Positions 52,723 through 64,000 of a stretch of DNA of 64,000 nucleotides are shown here, one piece after another. Each line of letters starts with the position of its first letter. Position 1 is the stretch's first letter. The DNA comes from Chamaecrista fasciculata (taxonomy: Eukaryota; Streptophyta; Magnoliopsida; Fabales; Fabaceae), in assembly GCA_003254925.1 (NCBI GenBank), contig QANZ01017862.1, positions 1 to 64,000 on the forward strand, written 5' to 3'. The notes below the pieces were generated by a model. It saw only the letters and a list, made by a program, of their open reading frames with translations, had not been told where the DNA came from and did no database searches. A program made the translations under genes and the position numbers.

Positions 52723-55700
52723 TCAACACAAATCATGATCAACCTGAATCCGATTGCTTGGTGGCTTTCCGATCTGTAAGCACGCAATCGGTGGAACTGT
52801 AGGAGTTCTCAATTCACCAAAAGTCTTCCAGCAGAATGGATCATATAGGTGGTATTGTTCTTGAATTGGTTTTAGCTCAATGGAGGTTAAAGAAACATCT
52901 ACACATGGCAGGCTGTCACTGCAGGCAAAGTGTACCGGCTTAACTGTGTATGTTCCCCTTATTTTTTCATAGTTGATTCCGGCGAGAGCCACTGCTGTTG
53001 TCTGGTTTGTGCATGTTCTTTTATCACAATAGAATTGGTCAATCACAATGGGGAGTTGAACTTCAGAAACTTGTATATTTGAGAACAAGACACCCTGCAC
53101 AGAGCCTGATCCACCCTGCAAATATATAATAAATATGTAGATGATCAAAATTATTGATGAAGTTTCATAGTTGAAAGTGTTAGGCTTCATATAGTTTTAT
53201 CTTTTAAGGATTAAATTGAGAAATCTTTCATCTTAGGACCAAATCATTAGTCTAGTCATTTTTCTGTTGGATCCTTAGATAGCCCTTTTGTTACTGATTT
53301 CTCATTATCTTGAAACACTGTGAAAAGTGGTAAAAGGTTTCAAGTTGACTTCTGGTGAAGTGTTTCTCACTCCAGTTGTTTCAAATTTAATCCAGATAGC
53401 AGAATACCAATGCCATTTTATTTGCTGAAATGTTATTTTTCCTTTTAGTTTTCACTCAATGGTAGTAAAATGATTTTGTAGACGTCAATTTACTGCTTGT
53501 GGAATGTGATTGAATATATCTTTACCTGCCATGTTTTGATTCTGACACCATTCATTGTGTTGTGCATCATGACATCTTTCACAGTAATGTTTGAAACACA
53601 AGCTCTAGAGTTATCCTTCCCTAAACTTCCAATGCTGATTCCATGCCCTGGCCCACAGTTGACATTGTGTACATATACATTTGAGCATCCTGTTTGTATG
53701 GATACACAATCATCTCCTGCAAAACATTTAAAATCCAAAGCTTCACATAACCAACTTGAACTGAATATTGTTAGTCTAAATCATATGTTGCGATTTTGGT
53801 TTTTGTCAGATGCATTCAATTTTTCTTATGTGCTATATATTCATCTCATGCTCTGCTAGAAGCTCAATGCACAATGCATTGTGAGATTGTAAGTTGCCAT
53901 GTTCTTTTAAGGATCATATATCAAGCATCTAAGCTTTGTTTTTCCTTTTCCTTCTTCTGTCTCTATTACTACGTTAGTAAGTTACTATCAAAGAGCAAAC
54001 CTATTTTTTAGTCCTGAATCTGTCCAAAAACTGCGATCTAGTCCCGAGATATTGGAAATACACTTTTTGGTTTTTGATTTTTTAAAAAGGCAAAAGCATT
54101 CTTGGTACCCCCAAAGTATGCTGTCATTTTCAGTTGTACTCCCAAAGTTTTTTTTTGTCATTTGTACCCTCAAAGTATGGGGTCAGTTTTAGTTATATCC
54201 CCAAAGTTTTTTTGAGTCAATTATACCTCCAATCTTTTCTCTTTTGTATCAATTGTACCCTCAATCTTTTCTTTTTTGTGTCAATTGTACCCCTAAATTG
54301 GGGTGTATTTGGGGGTACAATTGACTCAAATGTGAAACATTGGGGTATAATTGACTAAAAAAAATTTTGGGGGTATAACTAGAATTGATCTCATACTTTG
54401 GGGGTACAATTGATCCAAAAAAAACATTGGAGGTACAATTGAAAATAACTGCAGGGTACCAATAGTACTTTTGCCTTTAAAAAAAAAAACCTCAACTATT
54501 TAGTCCCTTTGACATTATTTGTGGGACTAAATAGTTATTGTTTGTATAAATCAGGGACCAAAATGTGTATTTTCAATATTTAAGGATTAAATCATAGTTT
54601 TGAAACAAATTTAAAGACTAAAAAGCAAGTTTTCTCACATAAAAAATTACTGATCAATGATTGAAGTATTACCACAAGCTAAAGTGCTACTGTGAATCAA
54701 AACATCTTTGGAATTCTGAAGGTGAATTCCATCTGTATTGGGACTGTCACCAGGAGATGAAATGCTAACATCATGAACTAAGACTCCATTGCAGTTGTCA
54801 AACTTGAGGTGGCATTGTGGGCTATTTTGAATTGTTATTCCTGTGACCGTTGGATTAAAACTCCCATAGAATCGAAGTGCCTGTGCAAAAACAAACAAAA
54901 TCATATATATTACAAGATTTGCTAGGCATGAACAAATCTTGTTGTGTGAAATTTATATAATATATAATGGTCCTCACAGTTGGTTTGACGATTGGCATTT
55001 TCCCTCCAAACTCACTTTGAACCTAGCAGATTCACAGAAGTGTGAACATTAGCTTTAGATGATGAACATGAAATTGCAATGTAAGGGGCAATTGCAAGCT
55101 ATAAGATTAGGCTGGAAACGTGTACTTTTTTGCTCCTTCTTAATTCATATTTGTTTCAATATGATCCCTTTTAATTGGGAAAACGAATAAACTTTTTAGT
55201 GCCTAAATTTGTCTAAAAACTACGTTTTAGTCTTTGGATATTGAAAATACACTTTTTAGTCTTTGATTATTTTTAACAACTGTTAACTATTTAATCTCTG
55301 AAATGTTATACATAGGGATTAAATAGTTTATGTTTGTAAATAATAAATCAGTAACAAAAAAATGTATTTTTAATATCCAAAGACTAAAGTGTAGTTTTAA
55401 AACTAATTTAAGGGTTATAAAATAGGTTTTCTCCGAAAAAAAAAAGTACACAGCTTTACCTTCCGATTTTTATTTTAAAATAAACCCATTTTATTCCTCT
55501 GTCACATTATTTAACAAAAATTTACCGAATTAAACATTGTTTACTTGATATTCTTAAATTTAAATTTAAGGCTAAATTTTATATAAAGAAGTGACAAAGG
55601 GGCAAAATTGGATCTTTAATAAAAAAGGAGGACATTGTCTACCTTCTTTGAAACTTTATAAAACTAGAGGCATTAAAAGTTTGGCAAAAGTAGATGTGCC

Positions 55701-58700
55701 CATAAAGTTTTTTTTTGGTCAATTGTACATTTAAAATATGAAGCCAGTTTCAAATATATTTTAAATTTTTTTTTGTCAATTATACTCCTAATTTTTTTGT
55801 GTGTCAAATTTGTTCCCTAATGTTTTTCTTTTTGTGTCAATTGTACCCTCATTTGGGGTACAATTGACTCAAATATAAAATATTGGAAAACTTTAGAAGT
55901 ACAATTAAAATTAATTCCATACTTTGGATAACTTTAAAGGTACAATTAACCCAAAAAAAAATTTAAGAGTATAACTGAAAGCGACTTCATGTTTTGAGGT
56001 ACTATTTTTCCAAAAGTTATATAAATCTTGGCACCAAAAAAAAAGTTTTTTAAAACCAAGAAGATTATTACCGGCGTTGAAGGAGGCTTTATCACTGTAT
56101 TGTTTAATGGAACTATGAGCTTTTCTTCATCATCAATGGGATTATCAAATGGGTGGTCTTGCCACCACACTGAACCTTTTCCTTCAATAATACCCTTTCC
56201 TTGAATGGTAATTCCGACCAGTTTCGTGAAATCTAGCCATTGCAATAAACCTTTGCCCCAAACCTTGGGGTTTGTTGGGGCAGTAATAGTTCCATCAAGC
56301 TAACAACAAAAGTTATCTTATTAGCTTCACATCAAAACTGTCGGTAGCTACAGTAGTAGGCATTAGCAAAAAGACAGAAACTGTATATGCAATTGAGACT
56401 GAACATCTTTTAGATAGAACAAGTCAATTATCAATAGACACCTAAATGTTTTATTACCACTTTTGAGTTTTTGACACATTTTCATGAATATTATGTTTTG
56501 GTGAATATATTATATGAAAACAGGGGAGTAAATAAAGAGATGGTATTAGTCTAAATGATTTGTTGATATAAAATCATGTTTATAAATGATTTGTAAGTAT
56601 CTTTATAATTGTCTGGAAATATGCTCTGACCTTAGTAAATTATTGGGACCTAACTCACCTAAATTTTCTTTTTGAGTAAATTAACAATTCGGTTTTTGAA
56701 AGATCATCGAGTTGACAATTTAATCACTGAAAGATTATAATATACAATTTAGTACCTAAAAGAACTAAATGAAATATTTGTTAATTATTTTCATTAATTA
56801 AATAGTATATCGTTTAGTTCTTCCAAGAACCAACTAACGAGTATATTGTTTAATTTTTTTTAAAAATTAAATTATATATTTTAATTTTTTAAAAATTCAG
56901 TAATCAACTCAATGATCTTTTTATAGATTGAATTATTAATTTACTTTCTTTTTTAATACAAAAAATAAGAGATGTTGGGTAATGTAATGGATTTTTTTTT
57001 CTTTGGCAGCCAGAACAGGTAACTGTTTTTAATATTAAATAATTCTTTTTTGAATGAGCAGTATGACTAGGACAGACGCATGTTGTTGTTGTTGTTGTTG
57101 TTACTGCTGTCGTCTTCTGTTGAATCACATTTGGCTTGTGAGACTGTGAGTATTATTAGAATGTGGGGTATTATATTTTATATAAATATTTATATATATT
57201 TATATAATTATATCTTTTCACATGCCATTTGTTATTTCCATTATTATTTTCCCTTTAGGTCACTCACCTGAAAAACTATGTTGTGTTTGCAGTATGGTCC
57301 TGAGAATGAAATGGGTCCCACCAAGAAGATGAAATCTTCTGGTATGAGCATGGTTGATGCCTCTACTTTACAAGCAGCTGCCCATGCTGCTTCGAATGCC
57401 TGCATTGCAAACCAGCTTCATTAATATTAATATATATATATATACAAAAAAGAATTAACCTATAAATTAATCTTAAAAAAAGTATACTTGTTTTTTTTTT
57501 TTGGCCTGAAAAAAAGTATACTTGTTAATAACTCATTTTTTTGAAAGTTTAGTCTATACTCTTTAATATTTTAAAATTGTTAAATCAATACATTTTAATT
57601 CTTTTCTTCTTACAAGTTACTGTTTGTAGAACAAGCTTCAATAATTAAGGTGTAGGTCAAAGTATATTTTGGTCAGGTCTCAATTTAGTTTCATATATAT
57701 ATTTTTAACACTTTTGGTCTCATATTTTTTTATCTTGTACAGAATTAGTCTCATATTTTCTTGTTACAAATTTGGTCTCATATCTTTAGAAAAAGTTTCA
57801 TTGTTAGTCCCATAATGTGAAACCTTTTGTAAAGATATGGGACAAATTTTACAACATGACCCAAAGATATTATACTAAAAGTGCAACAAAAAAATATACG
57901 GGACTAATTGAGACCTAAGCAAAAGATATAGACTAAAAGTGCAAAAAAAAATATGTCGGGTCAAATTAAGACCTAACCAAAAAATATGAGATGAAAAATG
58001 CATTTTGACTAAGTTGTATTATTTTAAGGAATTTTAAGAATTAAAGTATATAAATTAAATTTAAAAGGTCAACTTGATTTAAGTGATAAATAATTTTATA
58101 TCACTCAAGCAAAGTTTTAAACTCGAGATATTATGAATATAGCTATTTCTACTAGAATACTCTCCTATCATAAGTATACAAGTTGAGTTTGGATTATTCA
58201 AGATAAAATTTCATAGATCACAAAAAAAAAAAGAGAAATTAAATTTTAGAGATTGAGTTACTTGAGTAAATTGTACTTTTCTTTTTTGGCCATGAGTAAA
58301 TTGTACTTTCACTGTATACTAAATTCACTTTACAGTAAGCCATAAATATGTGGTCATCACTCATCACAATAAGGTTTGGTGTCATCATTTGTATGTATGC
58401 ATTTACTCCTACTATGGGGTTAAGACCTAACCCTTAACTGCCGTAACGAGAATAATTTTTGAATTGGGTCCACATCTTTGGCTTCTTCCTTCTTTACCTT
58501 TTATGTCTTTCTCAGTTCTCACTGTTAAAGCTTTCGCCTAAATCTATCTTATCTTCTGTCCCCTAGTGGCATGTGTTATTAGCAACACTTACACCAAATT
58601 GGGTAGATGGAAGAACCCTCATCATTAGAAGTTTGGGAAGTGAAAAAGATTCTGTTTTCCTCATAAAAATGGGCAATTCCTCAGGGTCTAAGAACAGGGG

Positions 58701-59992
58701 CACAATTACCAGTAAACAAAAATCACCTAAAGTTCCTTTGAGAAAAAAAAAAAAGAAATCAAAATTGTTACTTAAGAATTAGTAAGTATATGCAAGTTAA
58801 TATATGAAAATAGTAAACTATTAATTTAGCCTTTGGATTATGTGGACTTTGTTATTTTAGTCCTTGTAATTAAAAAATGTTCAATTTAGTCTTCAAAAAT
58901 TTATGATTTCTAGCAATTTAGTCCCTCTATGGACTGAGTTGTACACAAAAAATTAGGGACTTAAATGAAAGTGCTCATATAATTTAGGGACTAGAATGGC
59001 AGTTTACTCATTCCTTTAAAATGCTACTTCCTTCCTATTTCCACCCTGAACAATGCAGTGGTATGAAAATTCTAAGCATTTTACCAAAAAAAAAAAATCT
59101 AAGCACAAGCAACATGTTTTCTTTTCCTTTCATTAATTCCTTAAACTTTAGGAACTAAAACTTAACATGTTATTTAAACACACGCTGAACCATGCAGCAT
59201 TATGAAAATTCTAATCCTTCACAATTCCATTATATATAATCAGTAATTTCCCCTGCATTGTCATAATAGGGACCCAAAATTCAGTGATAGAAATGAAAAC
59301 CAGTAAACATACAACTTGGTTTCTTAAAAATACACTAGATTACACATTATAATACTTGAAAGTCATGAATGTAATAGAATTTAGTTCCTTAAACCTATTT
59401 TAACTTGTATTGACAAAAAGACTAAAATATATTGATTCTATGAATTTTAGGACTTAAGCGAATTAAAATTTTCAAAAATTAAGTTGTTAACTCGTATATC
59501 TTTTAAGGACCAATTTATATGTTTACTTAATAAAAAAATTTAGAGGCTTACCTTTGTGTCATCAGTACTTCCATCTCCCTTAGCTCCAAAATCCAGGACA
59601 TTGAAGGTGGTACCGGAATGGCCGCCGTAGGAAGGTTTTGGCGGCGAAGTTGCCGGGTTATTTGGCTTTTTAGGCTTAGGAAATGGTAATGGTGGTGGTG
59701 ATGGAGGAGGCTTTCTTGGTGATGATGATGATGATGATGGAGGCTTAGGTTTTGAAGAAGGTGATAATGATGATGATGATCCTCCATGATGATGATGATG
59801 ATGATGATTATTGTGACCATTGCCATAATTCTTTCCTTTCTTCTTAAACAGAGAATCTGATGACACATCTTTGTTTTGTCTCCAATAATGCTTGCCTTTT
59901 CTTGCTGCAATGCAGGCATCAAAATTGGAAGACCACACAAGAAATGCAATCACAAGCATATATGTGAAATCTCTGAAACTAATTCCTCTCAT
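52723..59992 (-). CDS. Polygalacturonase (GH28) with Pro/Ser-rich N-terminus
   Basis: Secreted pectin hydrolase cutting homogalacturonan in the cell wall. Exons (high to low): 59992-59552, 57399-57268, 56299-56072, 55022-54978, 54880-54673, 53716-53526, 53115-52723; 1,638 nt, 545 aa. Residues 1-29 are a signal peptide ([10 protein letters not shown] core, cleavage near CIA-A). A seven-His run at about 63-69 and a Ser/Pro-rich stretch at about 71-125 follow, then [16 protein letters not shown] starts the beta-helix. The GH28 active-site set is complete: NTDG (Asp about 332), GDDC (Asp 353/354), GHG (His about 376) and RIK (about 410-412). Six introns carry MITEs. The extensin-like spacer may anchor the enzyme to pectin or wall proteins; that is inference. 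It fits the At1g60590-like clade from memory. Confidence 0.95.
54002..54640. mobile_element. Nested MITEs in polygalacturonase intron 5
   Basis: The outer element (GAGCAAACCTATTTTTTAGT ... ACTAAAAAGCAAGTTTTCTC) is split by an inner one. The inner element starts GGCAAAAGCATTCTTGGTAC near 54,089 and ends GTACCAATAGTACTTTTGCC near 54,476, with repeated TTGTACCC(C/T)AAAG units inverted between halves. The outer halves (54,002-54,088 and 54,477-54,640) match each other and the related copies at 55,177 and 60,257. Confidence 0.7.
55177..55437. mobile_element. MITE (GAGAAAACCTATTTTT family) in PG intron 3
   Basis: About 260 bp. The left end is GGGAAAACGAATAAACTTTTTAGT and the right end, as reverse complement, GGAGAAAACCTATTTTATAACC. 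It shares CTAAAAACTACGTTTTAGTC and GATATTGAAAATACACTTTT with the related elements. It lies between PG exons 3 and 4. Confidence 0.65.
55690..56010. mobile_element. Decayed MITE related to the inner element at 54,089
   Basis: Contains GGCAAAAGTAGATGTGCCC, TTGTGTCAATTGTACCC and its inverted partner GGTACAATTGACTCAAA, as in the 54,089-54,476 element, with many mismatches. Edges are approximate. Confidence 0.45.
56674..56946. mobile_element. MITE (GAGTAAACTAA family), copy 3, in PG intron 2
   Basis: Starts GAGTAAATTAACAATTCGGT and ends with inverted AATTATTAATTTAC. It shares GAAAGATCATCGAGTTGACAA with the copy at 13,574. Confidence 0.6.
57653..58014. mobile_element. MITE-like inverted repeat in PG intron 1
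   Basis: TAGGTCAAAGTATATTTTGGTCAGGTCTCAATTTAG at the left (given in two halves: TAGGTCAAAGTATATTTT and GGTCAGGTCTCAATTTAG) is mirrored on the right by CAAAATGCATTTT...TGACTAA and AATTAAGACCTAACC. Repeated TTTGGTCTCATAT units are inverted between halves. No target duplication was identified. Confidence 0.55.
58808..58996. mobile_element. Short MITE-like element in PG intron 1
   Basis: AGTAAACTATTAATTTAGCC on the left and GAATGGCAGTTTACT on the right. Both halves have TTTAGTCC/GGGACTAAA-type motifs in opposite orientation. About 190 bp, with no clear target duplication. Confidence 0.45.
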
Positions 59993-60112
59993 TTTTAGAA
60001 GAATTGAGAGAAATGTGAGTATGAAAGAGATAGATAGAGAGATATAGAGAAAGAGGCAAAAAGAAAAACAGAGAGAGCTTCTTCTTTGAAAAAAAAAACA
60101 AGTGACGGTTAT

Positions 60113-60124
60113 GTTTATATAAGG
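60113..60124 (-). promoter_or_regulatory. TATA box of the polygalacturonase gene
   Basis: The minus-strand CCTTATATAAAC lies about 125 nt upstream of the ATG at 59,992. A GA/CT-rich leader lies between them. Position and sequence fit a plant TATA box. Confidence 0.55.
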
Positions 60125-60256
60125 AGTTGCCCTTGAAAGCTTATTTATTATAAATTTATAACTGTGCAGGCGAGGTATATAATATGTTATCTAAATTCTT
60201 GGCTTATTTTATGCAAAATATAGTTTAGTATTTCGAGAACTTAATACATTATTCTT

Positions 60257-60503
60257 AGAGAAAAATTGTTTTTTTGTCCTAAATTTGTTCTAAAATTATG
60301 ATTTAGTCTTTAGATATTGGAAATCCACATTTTAGCTCTTAATTATTTTTTTTTTACAAAAAATGACTATTTAGTCCCTGAAATGTTATATGGGAAAAAT
60401 AAATAGATGATGTTTTGCACCAAAAAGTGTATTTCTGATATCCAAGGACTAAATTGTAGCTTTGAGAAAAATTCAAGGACTAAAAAGTATGTTTTTTCTT
60501 ATT
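60257..60503. mobile_element. MITE (GAGAAAACCTATTTTT family) upstream of PG
   Basis: GAGAAAAATTGTTTTTTTGT on the left is mirrored by ACTAAAAAGTATGTTTTTTC on the right. Shared internal motifs are GATTTAGTCTTTAGATATTGG and its inverted form CCAAGGACTAAATTG. It is about 250 bp and sits 140 bp upstream of the predicted PG TATA box. Confidence 0.6.
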
Positions 60504-60924
60504 TATATGATGCCAGACATTTATGCTTCATACTCCTTTTCTCTTCAATTAATTTATCCTCTTTTAATCTCCTGATGGAATTTGTTTCCTGAGAGCTGCT
60601 TGCATGTGATGAATCCAATAGGTAGTGATGAGGTCCCTATTGTCTTTTTACTATCCATACATTTATTTACATTCCCCATATAATTATATTATTGGATGAG
60701 GTGAGAGGCCAAATCTGCCACTTGTTTGTGTTCCTAGCTTAACCCATTATTAGCATTATTGGTTCTTTTGCTTAATTCCAATCATAAACAACTTATCATG
60801 ATGACCCAACATTGATTACCAAATCAAATCAAAGTAATGATTTCTTCAACAGCTAGCTTGCTTTAGTGTTGCTTTGAAAACCTAAACTATATTAGATGCT
60901 TAAAAAAGAAATATTTTAGAAATT

Positions 60925-61104
60925 ACCCATAAGTGTTTGGTGTAGTGGTTGACAAACAACACCTTAGGTGAGAGGACTTAAATTTGATCCATAAAGTCGA
61001 CATTGTTGGAAGGATACAACCATTTCGTCTCTATTATCCGAATGAAATTAGTTTTCGCTTAGACTGTTACACGAATATGCGGGGGAAATCTATAACATTA
61101 TCTA
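60925..61104 (+). mobile_element. tRNA-derived SINE with long target duplication
   Basis: A 180-bp body. The A-box-like segment is TTGGTGTAGTGGTT and the B-box-like segment TTAAATTTGATCC, followed by a body GTCGACATTGTTGGAAGG...TTTTCGCTTAGACTGTTACAC. It is flanked by an exact direct repeat of about 23 bp (core GAAATATTTTAGAAATT) at 60902-60924 and 61105-61127. The long flanking repeat shows LINE-type retroposition. Confidence 0.8.
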
Positions 61105-61289
61105 AAAAAAGAAATATTTTAGAAATTGAACGTGTTATTTTGATTCCAAGATTTCAATTTCTATCATATTCATTATATTTTAACTATCTCCTTCTTCCCC
61201 ATTGTTTAATTTGTGTCATTGGTTTAGAAATATGGAAAACACTTGAACACTTTCTCATTCTTAATTACTTGGTTCTTACACACAAAATA

Positions 61290-61460
61290 TGTGTGTGTAA
61301 AAAAATGAGGTCGTTGAGGGACCGAGTTCGAGCCTTGGAATCGACATTTGTTGGGAAGGCTTTAACTATTTGCTTCCCGGTCTGAATGGGATTAGTTTTT
61401 GCCTAGACCGTAACACGGATAGGTGGAGGACACCCATAGTATTTAAAAAAAAAAAAAAGA
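61290..61460 (+). mobile_element. Second SINE copy, same family, A-tailed
   Basis: Body matches the 60,925 copy: GAATCGACATTTGTTGGGAAGG versus GTCGACATTGTTGGAAGG, and GATTAGTTTTTGCCTAGACCGTAACACGG versus TAGTTTTCGCTTAGACTGTTACACG (each given in part). The B-box is GAGTTCGAGCC and a 15-nt A tail follows at about 61,443. The 5' end and target duplication are unclear. Confidence 0.65.
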
Positions 61461-61696
61461 GGTCATTCCACTGTAGGAAGTGTTAAATGTAATAAATCAA
61501 AACAAGAATTGATGGAAAAGCCAAAATGATACACGTGAGTGGGTCTATAAGGTGTCAATGGCACTGATTATAACAGCTCTTTATGATCACATGCAGCCTT
61601 CACGGGCTAACACTTTTATGTACTTTGTCTTCTTAAAAGCCAATCCCACTCCCATATCCTCACAAACACACTCCTATTTCCTCCATTTCCTTTTCT

Positions 61697-61721
61697 TATA
61701 TATATATATATATATATATAT
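61697..61721. repeat. (TA)n microsatellite
   Basis: About 12 uninterrupted TA units in intergenic DNA. Confidence 0.9.
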
Positions 61722-63472
61722 TAGTTGTTTTTTTGATACCTGAGATTTCGTCCTAACTAATCTGAACTTAACTCGTATTATGCACTTATATGGTGAGAAA
61801 GTCTGTTAACGAGGACAGATGTATTTATAAGATCTCAAATTCAAAACTTTACATTCACAAAATCACAGTACTTATGGATCAGATTTGAATTCTATGTAAT
61901 ACCACTACAATATAGTACAAAGAGAGAAATAAACACTTATTTTTTTCTCTAACTGTTTCTTTCTCTCTCTAAACTATACCCTAGTGACATTATATAGCGA
62001 ATCCAAATTCTTATTAGTGACACTTGTATATACATATATATATGTTTCATTTTTTGTTTTTCTTTTTTCAGATATATTCTATTAGGAAAGAGCTTTATAA
62101 AAGACTAACCTTCTTGTTAGATTCAATTTCATTAATGTTTTGAGTTCTTTTGCTTATTATACCAAAAGTATCAATTTTGAGCTGAAGTGTAGATTCGATT
62201 TGTTGAAGTATATAAATTAATTACTCATATGTATCGTTTACTTTTATAGTTTTGTACTTGAGTATTCTAATAGCTAGACGACTCGGATGAGTCAATTTAT
62301 ATATTTTAGGAGATCCACATTTTAGTAGATTTTCATTTTCAGAGAGCAAAATGTGGATTAATCTAAAATAAAAACAAATAAGAAAGCTACATTGCAAAAA
62401 GATGCTGAGTACGATCTTTGTACACAATTGATGAATTTGTAAATTTGAAAGTTGAGGGAAAAACTTCAAAACCTCCATCATACGCCCACAGATTAATTCA
62501 TTCCAACAATTGTTTGTGGACTTCTTTTTCTGTGCCTTTCAATAGAAACAAAAACAAAAGTACACTATTTTATATATGTTTCTGGCTGGACAAGGTGGAC
62601 AACGTTACAAAGAAAATAATGTTCAAGCAAATTAATTAAATAATTTTTATTTATTTCTTGGATTTTGAGGTAGTAATAACTCTTTGGCCTAAAAAATAAA
62701 GGTAGTGACTGATTTCAGTGCTGCTAAAAAATCAGTAAAATTTATAGTTTGTGTAATGAATATTAACCAAATTAGGAAAGTTGTAACTTACAATAATAGC
62801 TACAACTGCATATATTAGTGAAAAGAATTTACGTAGGTTAAATATTCGTTTTTTTTTTTTATTAATTTTGGATCAACTGAAAGAATCAAATTTTCTTATC
62901 CTTTACTTTAAAGCAACAATACATATCTATTGTTTTGGGTGAAAATTGAGTAGTATTTCTCAACCGACAATTAAAGATTATTTCTTTTGAGGCATAAAAA
63001 TCATTAAAAAAAATTTTTCTTTGCCAACAATTTTTTTGTACACACATTCTAATTCGAAAATTAATCTTCTATAGTTGAATATTCTACATTTCTCTGAATT
63101 TAGACCATTATTATAGAGGTCTAAAACTATTATATTACCTTCTAATATCAAATAAAACTACATTTATTTTTTCACATACTTAAAATTAAATCATCTAAAT
63201 TCAAAAGAAATGCAAAATCTTCAATTATAGAGAACCTATCATCGTGCTATTCAAACTCATAATATTATATTTAAAAAACTCAACTATTTAATTTACAAAT
63301 TACAATGAACTTTATTGGTAGCATACCTATTTATTAATAACAATACAAGTTTATAATTACTTGTAAAAAAGTTATAATTAATATTTGTAGATTAATACTA
63401 AAATCAATATATTTGTAGATTAATACTAAAATCAATATTCTTTCTGCTCAACTCCCATGAAGATAGTGATCG

Positions 63473-63508
<36 letters not shown>

Positions 63509-64000
63509 GTCAGATATATGTCAAGTCACATATTTACGTAAATGCCACTGTGCTTGAAAGCCACTCTTCACATTCTAATAGCTAGACATCTCCTAAACCT
63601 ATAAGGTATAAACATTAAACATAGTTCAGTTACATCTGTGACTCTCTTTTCTTGACTTTTTCCTCAATATGTCCCTTTCTATCTAGATTTTGCTTCCAAC
63701 AATAATCTTCTTCTTCTTCCTATTATTTATTAATTTTATATCATAAATATTATTACTTTTTATCATGTCAACAATTCCTAAAGTTAATTAAATTGGCCAT
63801 AGTATAAATCCAAATTTTCACCCCCAAGATTACTGATTTGCTGTTAATTAATTACTGTTATTGTGATTTTAAAATATATAACTGTAAGGATAGTTGGCCA
63901 AGTCATTTTCTCCAAAAAAAAAATGATCATGCATGGGTTGAGACTTAGAAGCATAATATTGTTGCAGCTAATAAATTCCATTAGTGATACTGAAATTTTT
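61722..64000. other. Intergenic, AT-rich, no gene recognised
   Basis: No coding region could be supported on either strand. A 28-bp unit (ATATTTGTAGATTAATAC...) is tandemly duplicated at about 63,381-63,436. A (TA)n tract lies at about 63,480-63,505. Confidence 0.5.

Noticed and set aside
53988..54173. Small open frames in MITE arms (also at 1,560, 12,200, 23,528, 23,924, 37,985, 54,134)
   Set aside because: All lie in inverted-repeat elements and show repeat-derived Trp/Phe-rich peptides.
59548..59949. His/Ile-rich alternative frame over PG exon 1
   Set aside because: A shadow of the CAT/GAT repeat in the true signal-peptide-containing frame.

Overview
This is an AT-rich, intron-rich nuclear segment of a flowering plant, almost certainly a eudicot. 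The evidence is long GT-AG-spliced genes of plant-specific families, abundant MULE- and hAT-type MITEs, tRNA-derived SINEs including an Au-like one, and no bacterial features. The species cannot be named from the sequence. All identifications come from reading translations and splice sites by eye. Exon edges were checked for frame continuity, and every model below closes in frame.

Layout from left to right: 1-3,850 is intergenic and transposon-rich (a hAT-like MITE, a large MULE-MITE fold-back with a CT/GA core, and another TIR element). 3,851-9,221 (+) is a proline-rich extensin-like receptor kinase (PERK), 8 exons. 10,820-11,266 (-) is a small single-pass membrane protein of unknown function. 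15,102-20,000 (-) is a type II pantothenate kinase (PANK1-like, 406 aa, 10 exons). 20,001-24,245 is MITE-rich intergenic DNA with a 441-nt assembly gap. 24,246-29,938 (+) is the meiotic topoisomerase VI B-like protein MTOPVIB (12 exons), which has a predicted AT-AC U12-type intron and a tandem array of splice-donor copies in intron 1. 31,385-35,066 (-) is an ARF1-class small GTPase (181 aa, 6 coding exons). 39,607-49,379 (-) is the class III phosphatidylinositol 3-kinase VPS34 (815 aa, 17 exons). 52,723-59,992 (-) is a secreted GH28 polygalacturonase with a His-run and Pro/Ser-rich N-terminus (545 aa, 7 exons). 59,993-64,000 is intergenic with two SINEs.

The genes do not form a pathway or operon. 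ARF1 and VPS34 both act in endomembrane trafficking, PERK and the polygalacturonase act at the plasma membrane and cell wall, PANK1 starts CoA synthesis, and MTOPVIB acts in meiosis. The gene content and order look like an un-fractionated version of blocks I recall as scattered over duplicated parts of Arabidopsis chromosome 1 (PANK1-MTOPVIB-VPS34-PG on one copy, PERK-ARF-PG on others).

I found no novel enzymatic system. The most notable observations are the MTOPVIB splicing features, a second U12-like donor and a GC-AG intron in VPS34, and a set of MITE families whose 9-bp (or 8-bp) target-site duplications can be read directly.
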